DNA from: Prosopocoilus inquinatus | Taxonomy: Eukaryota; Arthropoda; Insecta; Coleoptera; Lucanidae | DNA: 64,000 bases | Direction of reading: 5' to 3' | Assembly (NCBI GenBank): GCA_036172665.1 | Contig: CM069872.1 | Coordinates: 55,600,101-55,664,100, forward strand | Shown: piece after piece, positions 20,460 to 33,339 of the stretch | Numbering within the stretch: position 1 is the stretch's first letter | How the letters are laid out: each line of letters starts with the position of its first letter | Made by a program: the position numbers and the translations under genes | Notes under the pieces: model-generated | Told to the model about the DNA's origin: nothing | What the model saw: only the letters and a program-made list of their open reading frames with translations | The model's database searches: none

Positions 20460-20665
20460 CAGGGAAAAGAATTCAGACCACTTAGCGTTGGACAGTTTTG
20501 ACGCCGAATGTACTGTTTGCTCTGTCCACCTTGACTTATTATTAAGTGGGAGGGGAAGGAGTGCGTTCTCATTTCATCAGAGATTATTGTGGGCGGGGCT
20601 AGGACAGTCCGAGTACTAAATTTTCGTATTGTTCGCAGAAGAAGTGACCCGAATTCTTTTCCCTG
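20460..20665. mobile_element. hAT-type MITE
   Basis: Terminal inverted repeats CAGGGAAAAGAATTC and GAATTCTTTTCCCTG flank a 206-bp element. The 8-bp flanks GTGATAAT and TTGATAAT differ at one base, matching a hAT-style target duplication. It is non-autonomous, with no transposase. A sister copy lies at 44711-44938. Confidence 0.85.
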
Positions 20666-22505
20666 TTGATAATCTACCTTTAATATTTCGTTTGGACACA
20701 ATTTTTTTTTATTGTAATTTTTGCACTACGTTTATTTCAAAAAAAATTGTTTGATCCTTTATTTCTCATGTAGATGGGAGCATTAAATCTTAGTCGTCCT
20801 CGTCGTCAATAAAAACGAGGGGCAGGAAGAAGAGGGGCCCACCACATGAAGCTAGATTTTGCAAAACGAATATCGAAATAAAATTTGAGAAACGATGAGA
20901 GACAGAAGAAAATTCATTTTACCCTAGAGCTGAACGCAAGCGTCAGGCAAGAACGTGCAGATTTTTTTTTTAATAAACGGATGGGTTTCAAATTCGCAGA
21001 GAAGTCGCGGCCTTACGCCAAACTGCCTCCCCCTCACCCCAAAAAAAAAAAACTACAGGAGAAGCTTGATTCCAATAAAAAATCGGCAAAAGTTAATACA
21101 ACACCATCCAAAAATGGCTTAAATTACCCACACACAAGGGGTGCGTAAATCCCCGATGCGGATTCAGTTACTATTGCGCTAAATCAGTTTCTCGAGAATT
21201 CTAAACAACTTACAAACGCAAAAAGATCTAGGTTAGGTCTAGTCGTTTTAATAAAATAAGTTCTCGATGATCGTTTTGTAAATTTTAGCTTCAAGTGGTG
21301 GGCCTCTTTTCTTCCTCCCCCCCAATTTTATTGACAATGACGACGACCAAGATTGAATGCTCCCAACTGGACATCTATTTTACGTTGAATAAAACAAAGT
21401 GTCTTTCAAATTTTTTTTTGACGGTCGCCGGACAAATTCGTTCGCCTGTCATTGTCACAATTTACGTAGTTTTTCATAATTCTCAAAACATGTTGAAGCT
21501 AAATACTCTTGGATATTAGGGTATAGAGCAGAAAAGACCAGCTAATATGGAACACCCGGTATATTTGAAATAAGAAGCTCCATCTGTTAAACGACTCTGG
21601 TATTTAGAAGAGTTTCGGTATTGCAGATCACAATTGCAAAGGTTTTCAGCCGGTAAGATTGCATAACTTTACAGTACATGAGTTTGTGAAATTATCGTTT
21701 CGGAAGTGTACAGTGGCGTAGATGCGCGCAACTATCAGAAACACTTTTCAAAGGAACTTTTTTAAAACTAGATGAAAGAAAAAAAAACAGAAAGCAGCAA
21801 ACGCTAGATACTCGACGTGTTTCTGGAAGATACGTTATCGATCCACGTTTCAGCCTTATCAGGCCCATAAGCGCACGTTATTTTTATTTTATTTTTTTTT
21901 TTTTTTAAAGAGGCGCAAAAAGAGCTCGGAATTTCGCTTATCTATCAGTTACTTCAAATTTAAATGTTTGCGCTGCAATGGAGTTTAAAGTGCGCGAAAC
22001 TTCGAAATTTGCATTCCACATAAAATTTAAAAAAAAATCTCTCAAGGTTACAATCGAGAACGTTTTGTGTTACGTTATTTTACACGACGACGTCAGTCGT
22101 TGGAGATTTTTTTATTTATTTTTTTTATTTTAATAATAATGTAATAGCAAACAAGTCAATCAAAAGCAATTTAACGAAATTACGCTTGGATTTTCGATTT
22201 GCACGTGGACGAAGCGCCGGATTTCTATTTTTATTTCGCTCGATGATAGTTGGAACGAACGACCGACCGGATACATATTGTTGTTATCTTAATTATTTGT
22301 GATTATCTTTGTAGCGTTCGACCCAGTTTTGCGAAAGTAATATGTAATTCGGTTCGCCTGTAATAATTCCTTATTTTCATTCACTTTGCTTTTGGGATTT
22401 TGGGGAAACTTAAAACGCCAGTCTTTCTGAAATTCACGAAATTCGTCATTTAATTTTTATTTATTTGATTGATGTTTTTGTTTAATAGAAATACATTGGA
22501 AACTT
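20666..22505. other. Gene-free stretch
   Basis: AT-rich DNA with no supported gene. It contains an ACACCCGGTATATTTG transposon-like end near 21545. Near 21830-21875 a minus-strand CCTGATAAGGCTGAAACGTG resembles a heavily decayed hammerhead-type repeat. Confidence 0.6.
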
Positions 22506-22509
22506 ACAT

Positions 22510-22652
22510 CCAACGACAGTTCAAGGTATCATTAGTTCTGTCGATCAGTTCTGATCTGTACTACTCATGCGCATTTGCTAGTAGGGCGGTGTATTTAGCA
22601 AGAGCGCATGAGCAATACAGATCGGAACTGATTTAGAACTGCGTTGGAACAA
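22510..22652. mobile_element. Foldback element
   Basis: The arms carry CCAACG, AGTTCTGATCTGTACTACTC and ATGCGC on the left, and GCGCATGAGCAATACAGATC, GGAACTGATT and CGTTGG on the right, around a spacer of about 30 bases. The arms are imperfect. No coding capacity. Confidence 0.75.
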
Positions 22653-22659
22653 ACCTATT

Positions 22660-23685
22660 AATAGCGGCTCTACAACAGTCAGGGATACTCAAAGGTCGCG
22701 TAATTAAATATAATTACTGCATTGCCCATGAAGATACGAGGAAGAGATATCTGTTACGTTTAAGAACGTTACGTGCTCTTGTAAGGAGAGGTGGCTTTGC
22801 TCCGTTTGCATTTCCATTTCTTTTTTCTATGGCAAACTTCAATCTTTTTTTTTTACTCTTGTGAACATGGCTGCTCTAAAGCACTTTTAAAGTATTCTCG
22901 TCTTGGTTTAATGTCAAGAGTATTAATAGGAGATGGAAATCAAAGCTCTACGCCAAACTGTGCATATAAATCCGAAAAGAGCCAGCTCGTAGTATTCCTT
23001 CTCTTCGACGGTCTGATTGAATCCATTAACAAAAGGTGTGATCTCATGGAAGTCACAAAAAATGTTCGTGTCGCATTGGTTGTTTTAATTAGCGCGCAAC
23101 TAATATTACGAAGAAAAGGGATACAACCCTGTCATGCTCCCCTACCATGCCAACGCCTGCCCTACGCCATAACTTATCGAGTACCCCATGTAGAGATAAA
23201 TAAATTAATAAAATAGAGTGTGTTAAAATGTTACACTAAATGATGTTGAAGTTGAATTTTTTTTTTTTTTAATCGGCTGTCGTGAAGAAGTGTTTCAAAT
23301 ATGACTGACTGGACTGGCCAGTTTCTTCTTCTTCTTGCAAGAGCGTTAGGAAAGTCAATGCACTAATTCTTCACGCTTGTGATTTTCAGGCCTTCACCTT
23401 GTGTTTTGCCCGCGGCCGTAAATATTTATGCACGCTTTTTATTACACAATTTAATCTCTCCTCTCAGACGTACACTTGTACACTAATTATAATAATTTCG
23501 AGCGCTTAATGGGAGATTCGCTCGTGTTTGTTGGTCTGTCCTGCCCCATTTCTTGTCCAAGGTTTAAACAAATTAAAAAGTTGAGACTTAATTTACCTTG
23601 GGTTTTAAATTTTTTTAATTTCTTTTTGTACATTCTTTCTTGGATTGGACTGACTTTGTTTGAATTCTTAATTATGTTTAGATTT
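22660..23685. other. Gene-free stretch
   Basis: A 141-codon open frame at 22791-23216 has no recognisable domain and a lopsided composition; it is not called as a gene. No other structure was seen. Confidence 0.5.
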
Positions 23686-23689
23686 AGTT

Positions 23690-25890
23690 AAATTTTATAT
23701 TTATTTCTTTTTTTTTTAATTGGTTAAATAGAGTTAGATAGAACTCAGTTGGGGTTGAGTTGACCTTGTTTTAAATTTTCTAAAACACTTTTCTTTGCTT
23801 GCTCTTAGTTTGGTTTTAATTGTTTAAATTCTAGAGTTCAGTAGGATTTACCTTAAAATTTAAACCTACTTTTTTATTTAGTTTTATTTATTTATTTTTT
23901 TAATTAGTTAAATAGACCTGGGTTGAGTTGACCTTGAAGTTTATGTTGGTTATTTAGTGTTAATATTTTAATTTTATACTTTTTTAAATTTCTTTGCGTA
24001 TAAATTCTCTTTGATTTAAATTGTTTTACTTATTTGCATATAATTAGGTTGGGTTGAGTTGACCTTGAGTTGATTTTTCTTATTTAATTTTAATATTTTA
24101 TGTTTTCAATTTTCTAAAACACTTCTTTGCTTGGACTTGGTTCAGTTTTAATTTTTTTTTAATTTATTCAAATTTTTACATTCTTTTCACGTGCTTCTTG
24201 GACTGGACCTTAAAATTTGCTTCGGGCTTAATTTGTATTAAATTTTAATTTCTTCAGTTTCAAATTCTTTAATTTTTTGTGTTAAATAGTTGTTTTTGTA
24301 AAATTTCTTTCATAGATGGGGTTGACCTTGAGTTGATTTTTTAAATTTAATTTTAATATTTCATGTTTTCAATTTTCTAGAACATTTCTTTGCTTGGTCT
24401 TGGTTCAGTTTTAATTTTCTTTTAAATGTATTCAAACTTTTACATTCTTTTCAAATGTTTCTTGGACTGGACCTTAAAATTTACTTCAGGCTTAATTTAA
24501 ATTAAATTGTAATTTCTTTACTTTTAAATTCTTTGATTTATTGTGTTAAATAGTTGTTTTTGTAAATTTCTTTGATGGATTGAGTTGATTCCTATTAAAT
24601 TTTAATGTTTTCATTTTTTTTTAACATTTTCAATTCTTTTCTCAAGTTGGCTCACTTAGGTTGATTTCAGTTGGATTGGCCTTGAGATTGCTTTCGGACT
24701 TTTATCGAGTTTTAATTTTTTTTTGTAAATATTTAGATTTATAATTTACTTTCATTTGTTTATTTATTTACTTTTTGGTTCAGCTGATTCAGATTTAGTT
24801 TAATTGGGTTGGCCTTGAGATTGTAGCGATTTAATTTTCATTTACTTTCAATTTTTTTTTAATTTTTATAATTTTCAATACTTTGATTAAATACAATAGT
24901 GTTTTCAGTTGGACAGAGTTGACCTTGTGATCGCTTCGGAGATGAGTTTCTTCACCTCATTTTATTTCATTTGAGTTGAGTTTAGTTGGAAAGTAATTTA
25001 TTTGGGTTCGGCCGGCTAATTTTCGATTTTACACTTGGATTGAATAGGGTTAAGGTGAGTTCAGTTGAGTTGAGTTGACCTTGAGATCGCTTTGAACTTT
25101 CCTCGAACTTTTTTTAATCTCTAGATTTTTAATTTTCTTTCAAATTTTGGGTTTATTTAAGTTGAGTTGGGCCGGCCTTAGGATTGCTTCAAGTTAATTT
25201 TTATTTGTTTTACTTTTAATTATTTTAATTTTTTTACTTGGGTTGATTACAGTTAGGTTGAGTTGGATTAAGTCGAATTGGGTTGGGTTGGTCTTGGAAT
25301 TGTTTTTAATTAATTTTTATTTACTTTTATTATTTTACTCTTAACATTCAATATTTCACTTGGATTGAATACAGTTAGGTTGACCTTGAGACCGGCCTCG
25401 GGATTGTTTTTAATTAATGTTTATTTGCTTTTAATTTATTATTTTACTTGTAATATTCAATATTTCACTTGGCTTGAATGCAGTTAGGTTGAGTTAGGTT
25501 GATCTTGAGATTGGTGGTCAAGTTCAATTTTATTTTTTTGGACAGACATAAATTTGGTCGAACTTAATTAACTTTTATTAAGATTTTGCATTTCCCATAT
25601 GTTTTCAGTTTGACTTTTTGTTAATTTTTAATTTTACGTGTTTAGTTGGATTTAATTTACTTTAAAATTTTTTTTTTAAATAAACTGATTAATTTTTTTG
25701 TTTCAGATGGGTTGACCTTGACTTAGGTGGACCTTAACTAATTATATTTAAATTTTTCTCGATTTTATTTTGTTTACTTGCGCTCAGCTAACCTTGAGCT
25801 TCATTTTCATTGCTTTTAAATTTTTTTTCTTTTGCTGCGGTTGGTTTCAGCTCGAGTTGAGCCTTCGTTTTAATTTCTTTTGTGTCAAAT
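23690..25890 (+). repeat. Degenerate tandem array with GGTTGAGTTGACCTTGAG core
   Basis: The core recurs at irregular 100-300 base spacing near 23755, 23930, 24055, 24320, 24680, 24815, 24915, 25075, 25170, 25295, 25380, 25500, 25715 and 25785, separated by T-rich filler. Six copies contain exact TGACCTTGA. Related arrays occur at 33.3-34.6 kb (opposite orientation) and 42.0-43.3 kb. Confidence 0.8.
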
Positions 25891-25899
25891 TTTATTGCA

Positions 25900-27960
25900 A
25901 TAAATGGGGCTGTCCAAAACACAGTGAAACAACGAAACAAGTACACCGGGAACAATTCGGGGAGTTGGTTACATCACGGCACATACTCGTTACAGGCAGA
26001 ATATTTACATGTAAGTACGTACTTACTTACATACAAGCGTCGCATTTCGAATAACTGGTTATACCGTTACATTGTTGGCATTCCCGTAACTGAAATTCTC
26101 CGTTTTAATTATTTCGCGTATGTAAGCCTTGCTTATTATCATCGGCTTCGCTATTTCGAAGTTCCATTGAATTTTTAAAATCGTGGCCCCCCTGTATAGG
26201 TACTCACGTATCACAAATCACAACGACTCGCACCATTACTTCAAGCTTGAACAAATATTGCATATTAGGTAAAAGAAAAATAATTTATTGCCACGGATTT
26301 TATGTTACACAGTGTCCCAAATTAAAAAAAATTATTATACAATTATTATTAGTAAATTGTACAAGTATTTCTAATGACAAAATTATTTTGCACATCCCAC
26401 CGGACCTTTTAAATTTAATACGTCTCGGTATGTATCTTTCGAGCTTTACCGTAAAAAAAATAAATAATTGGCTAATTTTAGTTCTTCCCAAGATACAGTT
26501 ATGCGAGGAGCACGCAAGCAACCGAGACGAGCACGAATTTTGAAGGTGAAACTAATACAAGCCCGCTTCGTTTCCTTTTAATTTAATAATAAATGATTTA
26601 GTGGATTGCGACAGTCCTCAGGCCTGGCCTGACGTTTATCGATTTCCTTAAATATTCATCGTCGAAAGCGGTTTCGAATTAAATTATCCTAATTCATGTG
26701 GGTCGTCTACTTTTCCCCTCGTGTAACACGTCTATTAAAACTAATTAGGCCAGAAATTAGATGTGTTAGAGAAGCAATTTACTTCATCCTAAAAATGCGG
26801 AACACAGTAAAGAATCAGTAGGTAGTAGCCCGGACGTTCGGAACGTGCACGCAACTGCAAGAAATATCTTAATGTGTGTCTCCTCATGCTGAAGGATTAA
26901 ACAGCGTTCTCTCTCTCACATTGATATTTGAACCGCTCTTAAAGCTGTCGCTCTCGCGCCTTCATGCACATATCGACACGCGGCCGAGTGCCCTCGTGGC
27001 GTCACCTAATATATCGTTCACCGTGACACGTACGATGGGGTCTCTGTAAAGTTGTAAATGCAAAAAAAAAGTTGTAATAAGCCGATGTAAATGCATTCCT
27101 AGCGTTTGTGACGTAGCGACGTCTGTCCGTCTGATGAAATAAATTCACGTGTGAAGCCCAAAAGCAAAACATTTTGGCTGTTAACTAATTAGTTATTAGT
27201 TAGGAAGCTGCCTGCCTTCAGACAACATAATTTGACTAAGCAATATCTCGCCCCCCCGGAGAAGAGGTATTTATTTATTCTCTTAACGGAAAATGCAAAG
27301 AAGTCGTCACAGTTTCGCACGCCTCTGTATTCAGTATTGTATTCTGCTTCTCATGGGATTGGCATAATTTGGTGTTCTCAGATTAGTTGCACGTAAATTT
27401 GGCTGGGTCGTCTGGGTACTATGTACAATTTTTCTTTTGTAATTAAATGGACGCTGGAACTACTGTTTAATTGTCTTTTTTTTAGGTGGTTTAGCTTTTC
27501 TTGTGCGATCTCCAGTTTTGGAATTAAATTAAAAAAAAAATACTCTCTGTAACAACACAAGGTTGACAGAGCTGGCCCGTGTATTAGAAGGTTGCCTGCC
27601 TTGATCAGCAGAGGGTGCGTATCTCGTTACGTCACGTCACGTCACGTGATAAATTCCATTGGGGATGTTAACGAGATTTTTGCGTTATTATGAACAATGC
27701 AATGCTTTTTTTTTAAATATTTTTACTCAAGTCTTCCTTTCTTTCTTTCTTCTTTTTTTTTTAATTTGCAACAAATAATTTGTTATACAATTTATAAACT
27801 GGAGTTCCGTCGCGTTCGTCAACTATAATACTAGGTCAAACGTTAACTCTGCAAAGTATTGATTATCGTTTAAAACGGAAAACACACCTGTCCAGCCACA
27901 CAGAAAGAATAACAAACTCGATTAAATACATTTATCCATCCGGTCGTCCTTTTCCCCCCT
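25900..27960. other. Gene-free, mostly unique stretch
   Basis: No gene was seen. GC-richer patches lie near 26620-27010. A CRE-like ACGT cluster is at 27627-27652 (separate entry). Confidence 0.5.
27627..27652. promoter_or_regulatory. Cluster of ACGT (CRE/CrebA-type) sites
   Basis: Four ACGT cores spaced exactly 5 bp apart, ending in a CACGTG E-box: TTACGTCACGTCACGTCACG followed by TGATAA. ACGTCA is the CRE half-site and the core of CrebA-type sites. It lies about 7.4 kb upstream of the first CrebA exon found here, so autoregulation is conceivable. It could equally be a short tandem repeat. Confidence 0.4.
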
Positions 27961-27968
27961 TTTTTTTG

Positions 27969-27996
27969 TATATATATATATATATATATATATATG
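27969..27996. repeat. (TA)n microsatellite
   Basis: About 14 TA units between a T-run and GGCGCGACGCG. Confidence 0.95.
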
Positions 27997-27999
27997 GCG

Positions 28000-29690
28000 C
28001 GACGCGACGGTCACGATCAATGTCACCACGGGGTTCAAGGATTAAATGCTTTTTGTTTTTTTTGTTTTTTTTTTTCAAAAAGAGAGAAATCGTGAGCGCA
28101 CAACAAAACATCCTTCAAATGATGAGTAATTTGTTGTTTACATTAGATAACGACAATAGGATCTCCAATTCAATTAGCGTTGCGATGACTTCATGATACC
28201 TGCAAAAATCCAAAAACTATTTAATTCTGACCAATCTTCCAAGAACACCAACACTAATCGTGACCCACCCCGCCCCCCTCGCCACTTCGATTGTTTGCGA
28301 ACATAAAAATTTCCTTCCTGTATTGAATTAAATGATTAACACGAGCTGCCGCGTTGCTTTTGCCAAAAATCTCATCTCAGATCACATAAACGTCACATGA
28401 AAGTTGGCACGAACGATTTTGAATTGTGATTTCAACCTCCCACCTTGCCACTCGAGCACCCCTCCAGGTTGAGGTTGAAATACACTTTCAAACTTACTTA
28501 TTCATGCTAACGGAAATGATGATTAACTGATCTGAGGTGAGATTTGTGGTAAAAGGTCTGCTTTAAGTGGTCTTAGTTTGATACTGCAGGTTTAAATGAA
28601 CACCCGATACAAATGAAGCTTTTTTAATTTGTTAGAAGATAAAGAGCAAATAAAACTAAAGCAAGGCGTCCTCCCCTTTTGATTTATTACATCATCGAGT
28701 GTGGTAATGGCATGCAAAACGAAACCGAGCAATGTCTGGTATGTGTTAAGTCTGCCGCTCCAAAAAAAATCCCGTTACAGAGAATGCAAGAGAAATTCAC
28801 GCCTGCGTCCGTCGTCTAATGCCCCGCTAATTATAATTGCGATGTTAATTTCGAGGCGATAAAGTTCCCGTTTATTTATTCAGGAGTTTTAGGCGGCGAG
28901 AGCGTCAACGAACTCCTTTCTCGATTAAGGTGTCGCAGATTGTCCGAAAAATGTGCGCCAAGAAGTCCTTGGCCCGCACCTTCTTCGGCTGTCAACAACC
29001 TAGTTCACCGCTTGACCGCGCGCGCACTGCACGCCGGACATTCTCTTTCTTAGCTTTGCGCGAATGTCATTCATTCCATTCACACAGCCCAAAAAGAAGA
29101 AGAAGAAAATCATAAAAAGCTCTTCTTGTTTTGTTTCGTTCGTTTTTTGTTCAACCTTGTTCTTGAGGAGTGGAAAGTAGAGCAAATCTGGGATTCACAT
29201 GCAAGGGGGTGAAGGCACAAAGGAATAAACAGATAAATCTCCTCAAGACAATATGACAATGGCAAAAAAAAAATTAAAACAAACCAGAGAAAAATGACAA
29301 TTTCTGTTTTTTGCCTTTTTCAAACTTTTGTTTGTCTTGTCTCAATGCACCTGTAAAGCACGTTTACATTATTGCTTTGGTAATTTAATACGGAGGGTGT
29401 GTCTGGCCCAGGCAGGCAAGAAAAGGAAAAGATTAGTCGAGCCGTACAGCACCACTGTTTCGATTCACTCTGTACAGATGAAAATAATTTTATGTTGTAG
29501 ACCTCTGAAATTTAAAACAGAAATGTCTTGAAACTTTTTTTGTATCTGCAGTAGTTATCGAGATACAGTCCGAGAACGCACTGTCGGGACACCTTGTACA
29601 TAAATACTGAATTATCTTTTTTGTTCAAATTTTCAGTTAAAAATACGTCAATATTCTGGATGCGTTGTGATTCATGTTAGTTTTATAACT
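28000..29690. other. Gene-free stretch with a GC-richer patch
   Basis: 28860-29060 is clearly GC-richer than its surroundings, with several CG-rich runs, and might be a promoter or non-coding 5' exon. Short open frames on both strands there show no domain. Confidence 0.35.
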
Positions 29691-29699
29691 AGAATTTTT

Positions 29700-30900
29700 A
29701 TTTTGGTCTTATCTTCATCGCCGATCGTCTTTTTTTTTTAATTCCTTATTATTTGACTTTAATTAATTCAATTTTTAATATAATCTTTTAATCGATTTCA
29801 TTTGTTTATTTTTATTTTGTAACTATCTTTTGTTTCTACTTTTCTTTTGTTTGTTTTTATTTGTCATAACCTTATTTTTAATTGAACATCTTCTGTTTTT
29901 TTTTTAATTTTATTAAATTTTTAATGTAATTAATCGATCGACTTTTGTCTTTTTTTCTTTTAATCGGTTCGGTTTATTTTATTTTCATTTTTTATTTATC
30001 AATTGATCGTCTTGTTCTTTTTGTTTTTTCTTTGGTTTGATTTATTTGAAACGATTTTTTATTTCTTTTAATTGATTTGACTTTATTTTATTTCTTTTTT
30101 TAATTATTAAATTATCGTCTTTTTTGGATGTGATCAACTTGTTTTTTTTTTCTTTAGTTTGATTAATTCTACACGTTTTCTTAATTTTTAATTAAAAAAT
30201 AGAAATCAATCGATCGTCTTTTGTTTTTTTTTTTTCGACTTCGTTAACTCAATTTAAGTTTATTTTATTTATTTTCTTATTCCCCTTATTCGATTTTATT
30301 TTATTAAATTTTCAACGTAATTAATCGATCGACTTTTGTCTTTTTTTCCTTTTAATCGGTCCGGTTTGTTTTGTTTTCATTTTTTAATTATCAATTGATC
30401 GTCTTGTTTTTTTTTTGTTTTTCTTCGGTTTGATTTATTTGACACATTTTTTTATTTATTTTTTATTAAATCAATTGATCGTCTTTTGTTTATTTTCTCC
30501 TGTTTTTTCTTCTTTAAACTGGATTAAGTTTGTTTTTACATTTACATTTCTTTTATTCGATTTGACTTGACTTGACTTTATTTTATTTTGATTTTTTTTT
30601 ATTATTAACTTATCGTCTTTTTTTTTTCTTTAATAAAACCACAGGTTAAATCTTCGACTGTGATCATCTTCTTTTTTGTTTTTTCTTTGGTTTGATTTAT
30701 TTGACAAGTTTTTTTTAAATTTTTTAATTATCAATCAATTCTTTTTTTTGTTTTTTTAGTTTTTTCGACTTCTTTAACTCGATTTAAGTTTATTTTATTT
30801 CACATTTCTTTATTATTTTTTTAAATATTAACTTATCGTCTTTTTTCTTTAATAATTACAGGATTAAATCTTTGGCTGTGATAAAATTCGTCAGTTTTTA
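29700..30900. repeat. T-rich degenerate array with ATCGATCGTCTTTTGTTTTT
   Basis: AATTGATCGTC or ATCGATCGTC followed by TTTTGTTTTT recurs about ten times with TTTGATTTATTT-type filler. A related short segment lies near 61985. Confidence 0.75.
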
Positions 30901-31190
30901 TTACATATATCCATTTGACTTCTATTAAGTGTCACAATTTTTATTTTCTTCTTGTCTTCATCGGCGAATTCGATGATCGTCTTTTGTTTTATTCGATTCG
31001 ACCGTATTTGAAGAGTATTTTTACATTAACAGCCAATTTTCATTCGATTTTTGATTCAAATTTATTTAGCGAAATTATTTTTATATATTCTCTGGCTTCT
31101 TTAAAACTATTCTTACTCCAATTATTCTGAGACCGTACGCTCAGAGGGTAAGATATGCTAATATCCACCTGGGGTTTGCCGCCGCTGGAA

Positions 31191-31281
31191 TGAGCGGGGC
31201 CCGGAAAGAGCCCCGGTGAGTAGAACGTCCCGTCGTCATAGTGAGCGGGGCCCGGAAGTGGCCCCGGTGAGTAGAATGTTC
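31191..31281. repeat. Two GC-rich hairpin units, 51-bp spacing
   Basis: Two about 40-bp units begin TGAGCGGGGCCCGGAA and continue with GCCCCGGTGAGTAGAA. Each folds as GGGGC/GCCCC around a CCGGAA-containing loop. This is very GC-rich against an AT-rich background. Confidence 0.8.
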
Positions 31282-31289
31282 GCTATTAT

Positions 31290-33330
31290 TGACTCACAAA
31301 TGGTTATTTACTTGTAATTAATTGACATAGCCCTTGTCGAATTGAAATGCGGTATCTGGAAGCTAAGATATTTACCCTCAGCCCCTGCTAAGGTTAGGAA
31401 AGCGAGAAAAACAGAAAGAACACGAGGGTGAGAGACCTAACAAACGCCGAGCGAATGTTTCTTGTAACTTGTTTATTTATTGTAAATCATCTGATAGTTT
31501 TATCTGTCAATATTCTAATAAAATCTAGTCAACGATTCGTATAAACAAAAGAAGCAAGCAAAAAAACTTCAAATTCTAATAATTCTGTTTCGCGCCGACA
31601 ATTTTTGATTTTTCTGAATGCGAACGAGCGGCGATGGCGTTCTCTTTCTCTCTTTTTGTGATAAGTGCCGCTTCAGTAATTATTTAGACGGCGACGACGC
31701 CGACGAAAGAACAACGGAAGTCAAGTTGAACGACCCTTTTCTTCGAGCAGCGGGCCCGACGATTAGCGCTATTATTTTGACAACTAATTAAAGATAGCAT
31801 GCAAATTGAAAAAGCTTGGCGGCGCACGCGGAAAGGTTAACGCTTCCTCAAAGTCGAACGAAATTCCTATAATTAGATTAGATTGCGTTGAAACGAGGGC
31901 AACGTTTTCATTTATTTATTTTTTTTTGAGGGGGTTTTATACAGGGTGCCCCAAAGTTGGCGCTTGAAACTCAAACGAAGTGCAGAGAGAAAAACAAAAC
32001 GAGCAACTAATCTTATGGCCGTTTTTCATAATCAGACTTTAAGGAAGCTTTAATTTAAAGTCAATTTAAGAATAGGAAAACAATGTATTTTTTTAGGTTA
32101 AAGTAACTTTAAATTTAAAACCCTATTATGAAATCGGCCCCTTATGATTTTACTTAAATCTGTGACGTAAGATAGGCCTGCAAAGTTGCAAAGAGAAAAG
32201 CAAATTTTCATACAAGCTTGCTTAATGGGAAGCATACCCTACCGCATGAGTGGTAGAACTCGCGTTTCAACTCACGACGAAACCTACGGTATGTAAGAAG
32301 CAAAGAAAAGAATTTCTGATTGCTTTTTAAAATGCTTAGACGTTAAGTCGTTCCAAGTACGTCGTATTAATTTAAAACCACAGAAAACAATTTGGTGTTT
32401 ACGCGAGGCGAATGCGTTCGCGGAATTTCGAAACGTCACGTCGAAAACAAAACGTTAACCAGAAGCGATCGCACATTATTAATTCTTGAGAATCGTTTGT
32501 TTAAAAAATTACCTCGTTTCTTTTTTCGTTCTTTTGATGGCTGGCCCGCGCGCGATTTCGGGGAATCCTTCTTAAGAAGTCGGTAATAAATTTCGCAATT
32601 TGTTCTCGTCGTCGCCGTCTTTTTTTTTTATTTTGGTTATGCTTGAATTTTTGCAAACGGAATTAAAGAGTGTTTTTGAAAGAAACGTTTTTACGGTATT
32701 TCCCAACAGACAACACGATTGTGTTTTGCAGCTTCGCTTGCTTCGTCCTTGAATCCTCGCGCGCCACTACCGCCTTTTATACACCGAAGAATCCCATTCT
32801 AATTTTATCACTCAGCTCATTTCGTTTAAAGTACGCGATTAGTCGACGGCGAATGCGGTTAAAACGCGGCGGAAAATGATAAATTCCTTTGGGGTTTTCG
32901 AGACGAGTCTCGAAAGCACTTTTCTCGATGGCTCTCTGCATCGAATCACGAATGCAACAAGGCAAGAAGAATGAAACGAAATCTTCAAGAAGTGGAAGCT
33001 AGATTATGAATTAATTCAAGCTGCAAAGAAAAAAAGAATTAGCTCGACTTAAAGTGTTTTTCTCTTAGATAATTTCTTTACGTATAGTACATCCAGCAGA
33101 GTTGCATTAAAATAATTCAAGAAGAAGAGCGGTATGAATAATTTACCGGATTTTCGTTAATTAGAACCACCCTGTACATGACAGACCAGGCGACCACTTA
33201 AAAGTGATAAACGGTGTCCTAAATTTAAAATAAATAAATTGGTTAAGCGAGTGGCGAGTGCGGTCTTTTGAGATTGACCTGCCTTATTTATATACAGGGT
33301 GATTTGTACTTAAACCTAAGTCACCCTGCT
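31290..33330. other. Gene-free stretch with MITE and TATACAGGGTG ends
   Basis: 31610-31860 is mixed-complexity DNA with an ATGCAAAT octamer near 31799 and is a possible enhancer. TATACAGGGTG occurs at 31938-31948 and 33291-33301. The foldback MITE is listed separately. Confidence 0.45.
32018..32140. mobile_element. Foldback MITE with target duplication
   Basis: Inverted ends with TTTCATAATCAGACTTTAAG and CCTATTATGAAATCGGCC. Direct repeats CTTATG flank it at 32012-32017 and 32141-32146. It is the same family, in reverse orientation, as the element in the ash1 intron at 2364-2467. Confidence 0.85.
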
Positions 33331-33339
33331 CTAGAATCA

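Noticed and set aside
21830..21875. Hammerhead-like CCTGATAAGGCTGAAACGTG on the minus strand
   Set aside because: GAAA and ACGT are present, but the base at the cleavage position is G and the CTGANGA core cannot be placed; too decayed to list as a motif.
22791..23216. 141-codon open frame
   Set aside because: Begins with an F-rich stretch encoded by T-runs, has no recognisable domain and no splice or poly(A) context that supports it.
32220..32300. tRNA-like segment with GGTAGAAC and GTTTCAACTC
   Set aside because: Only loose A- and B-box resemblance and no pairing arms; too weak to call as a SINE.
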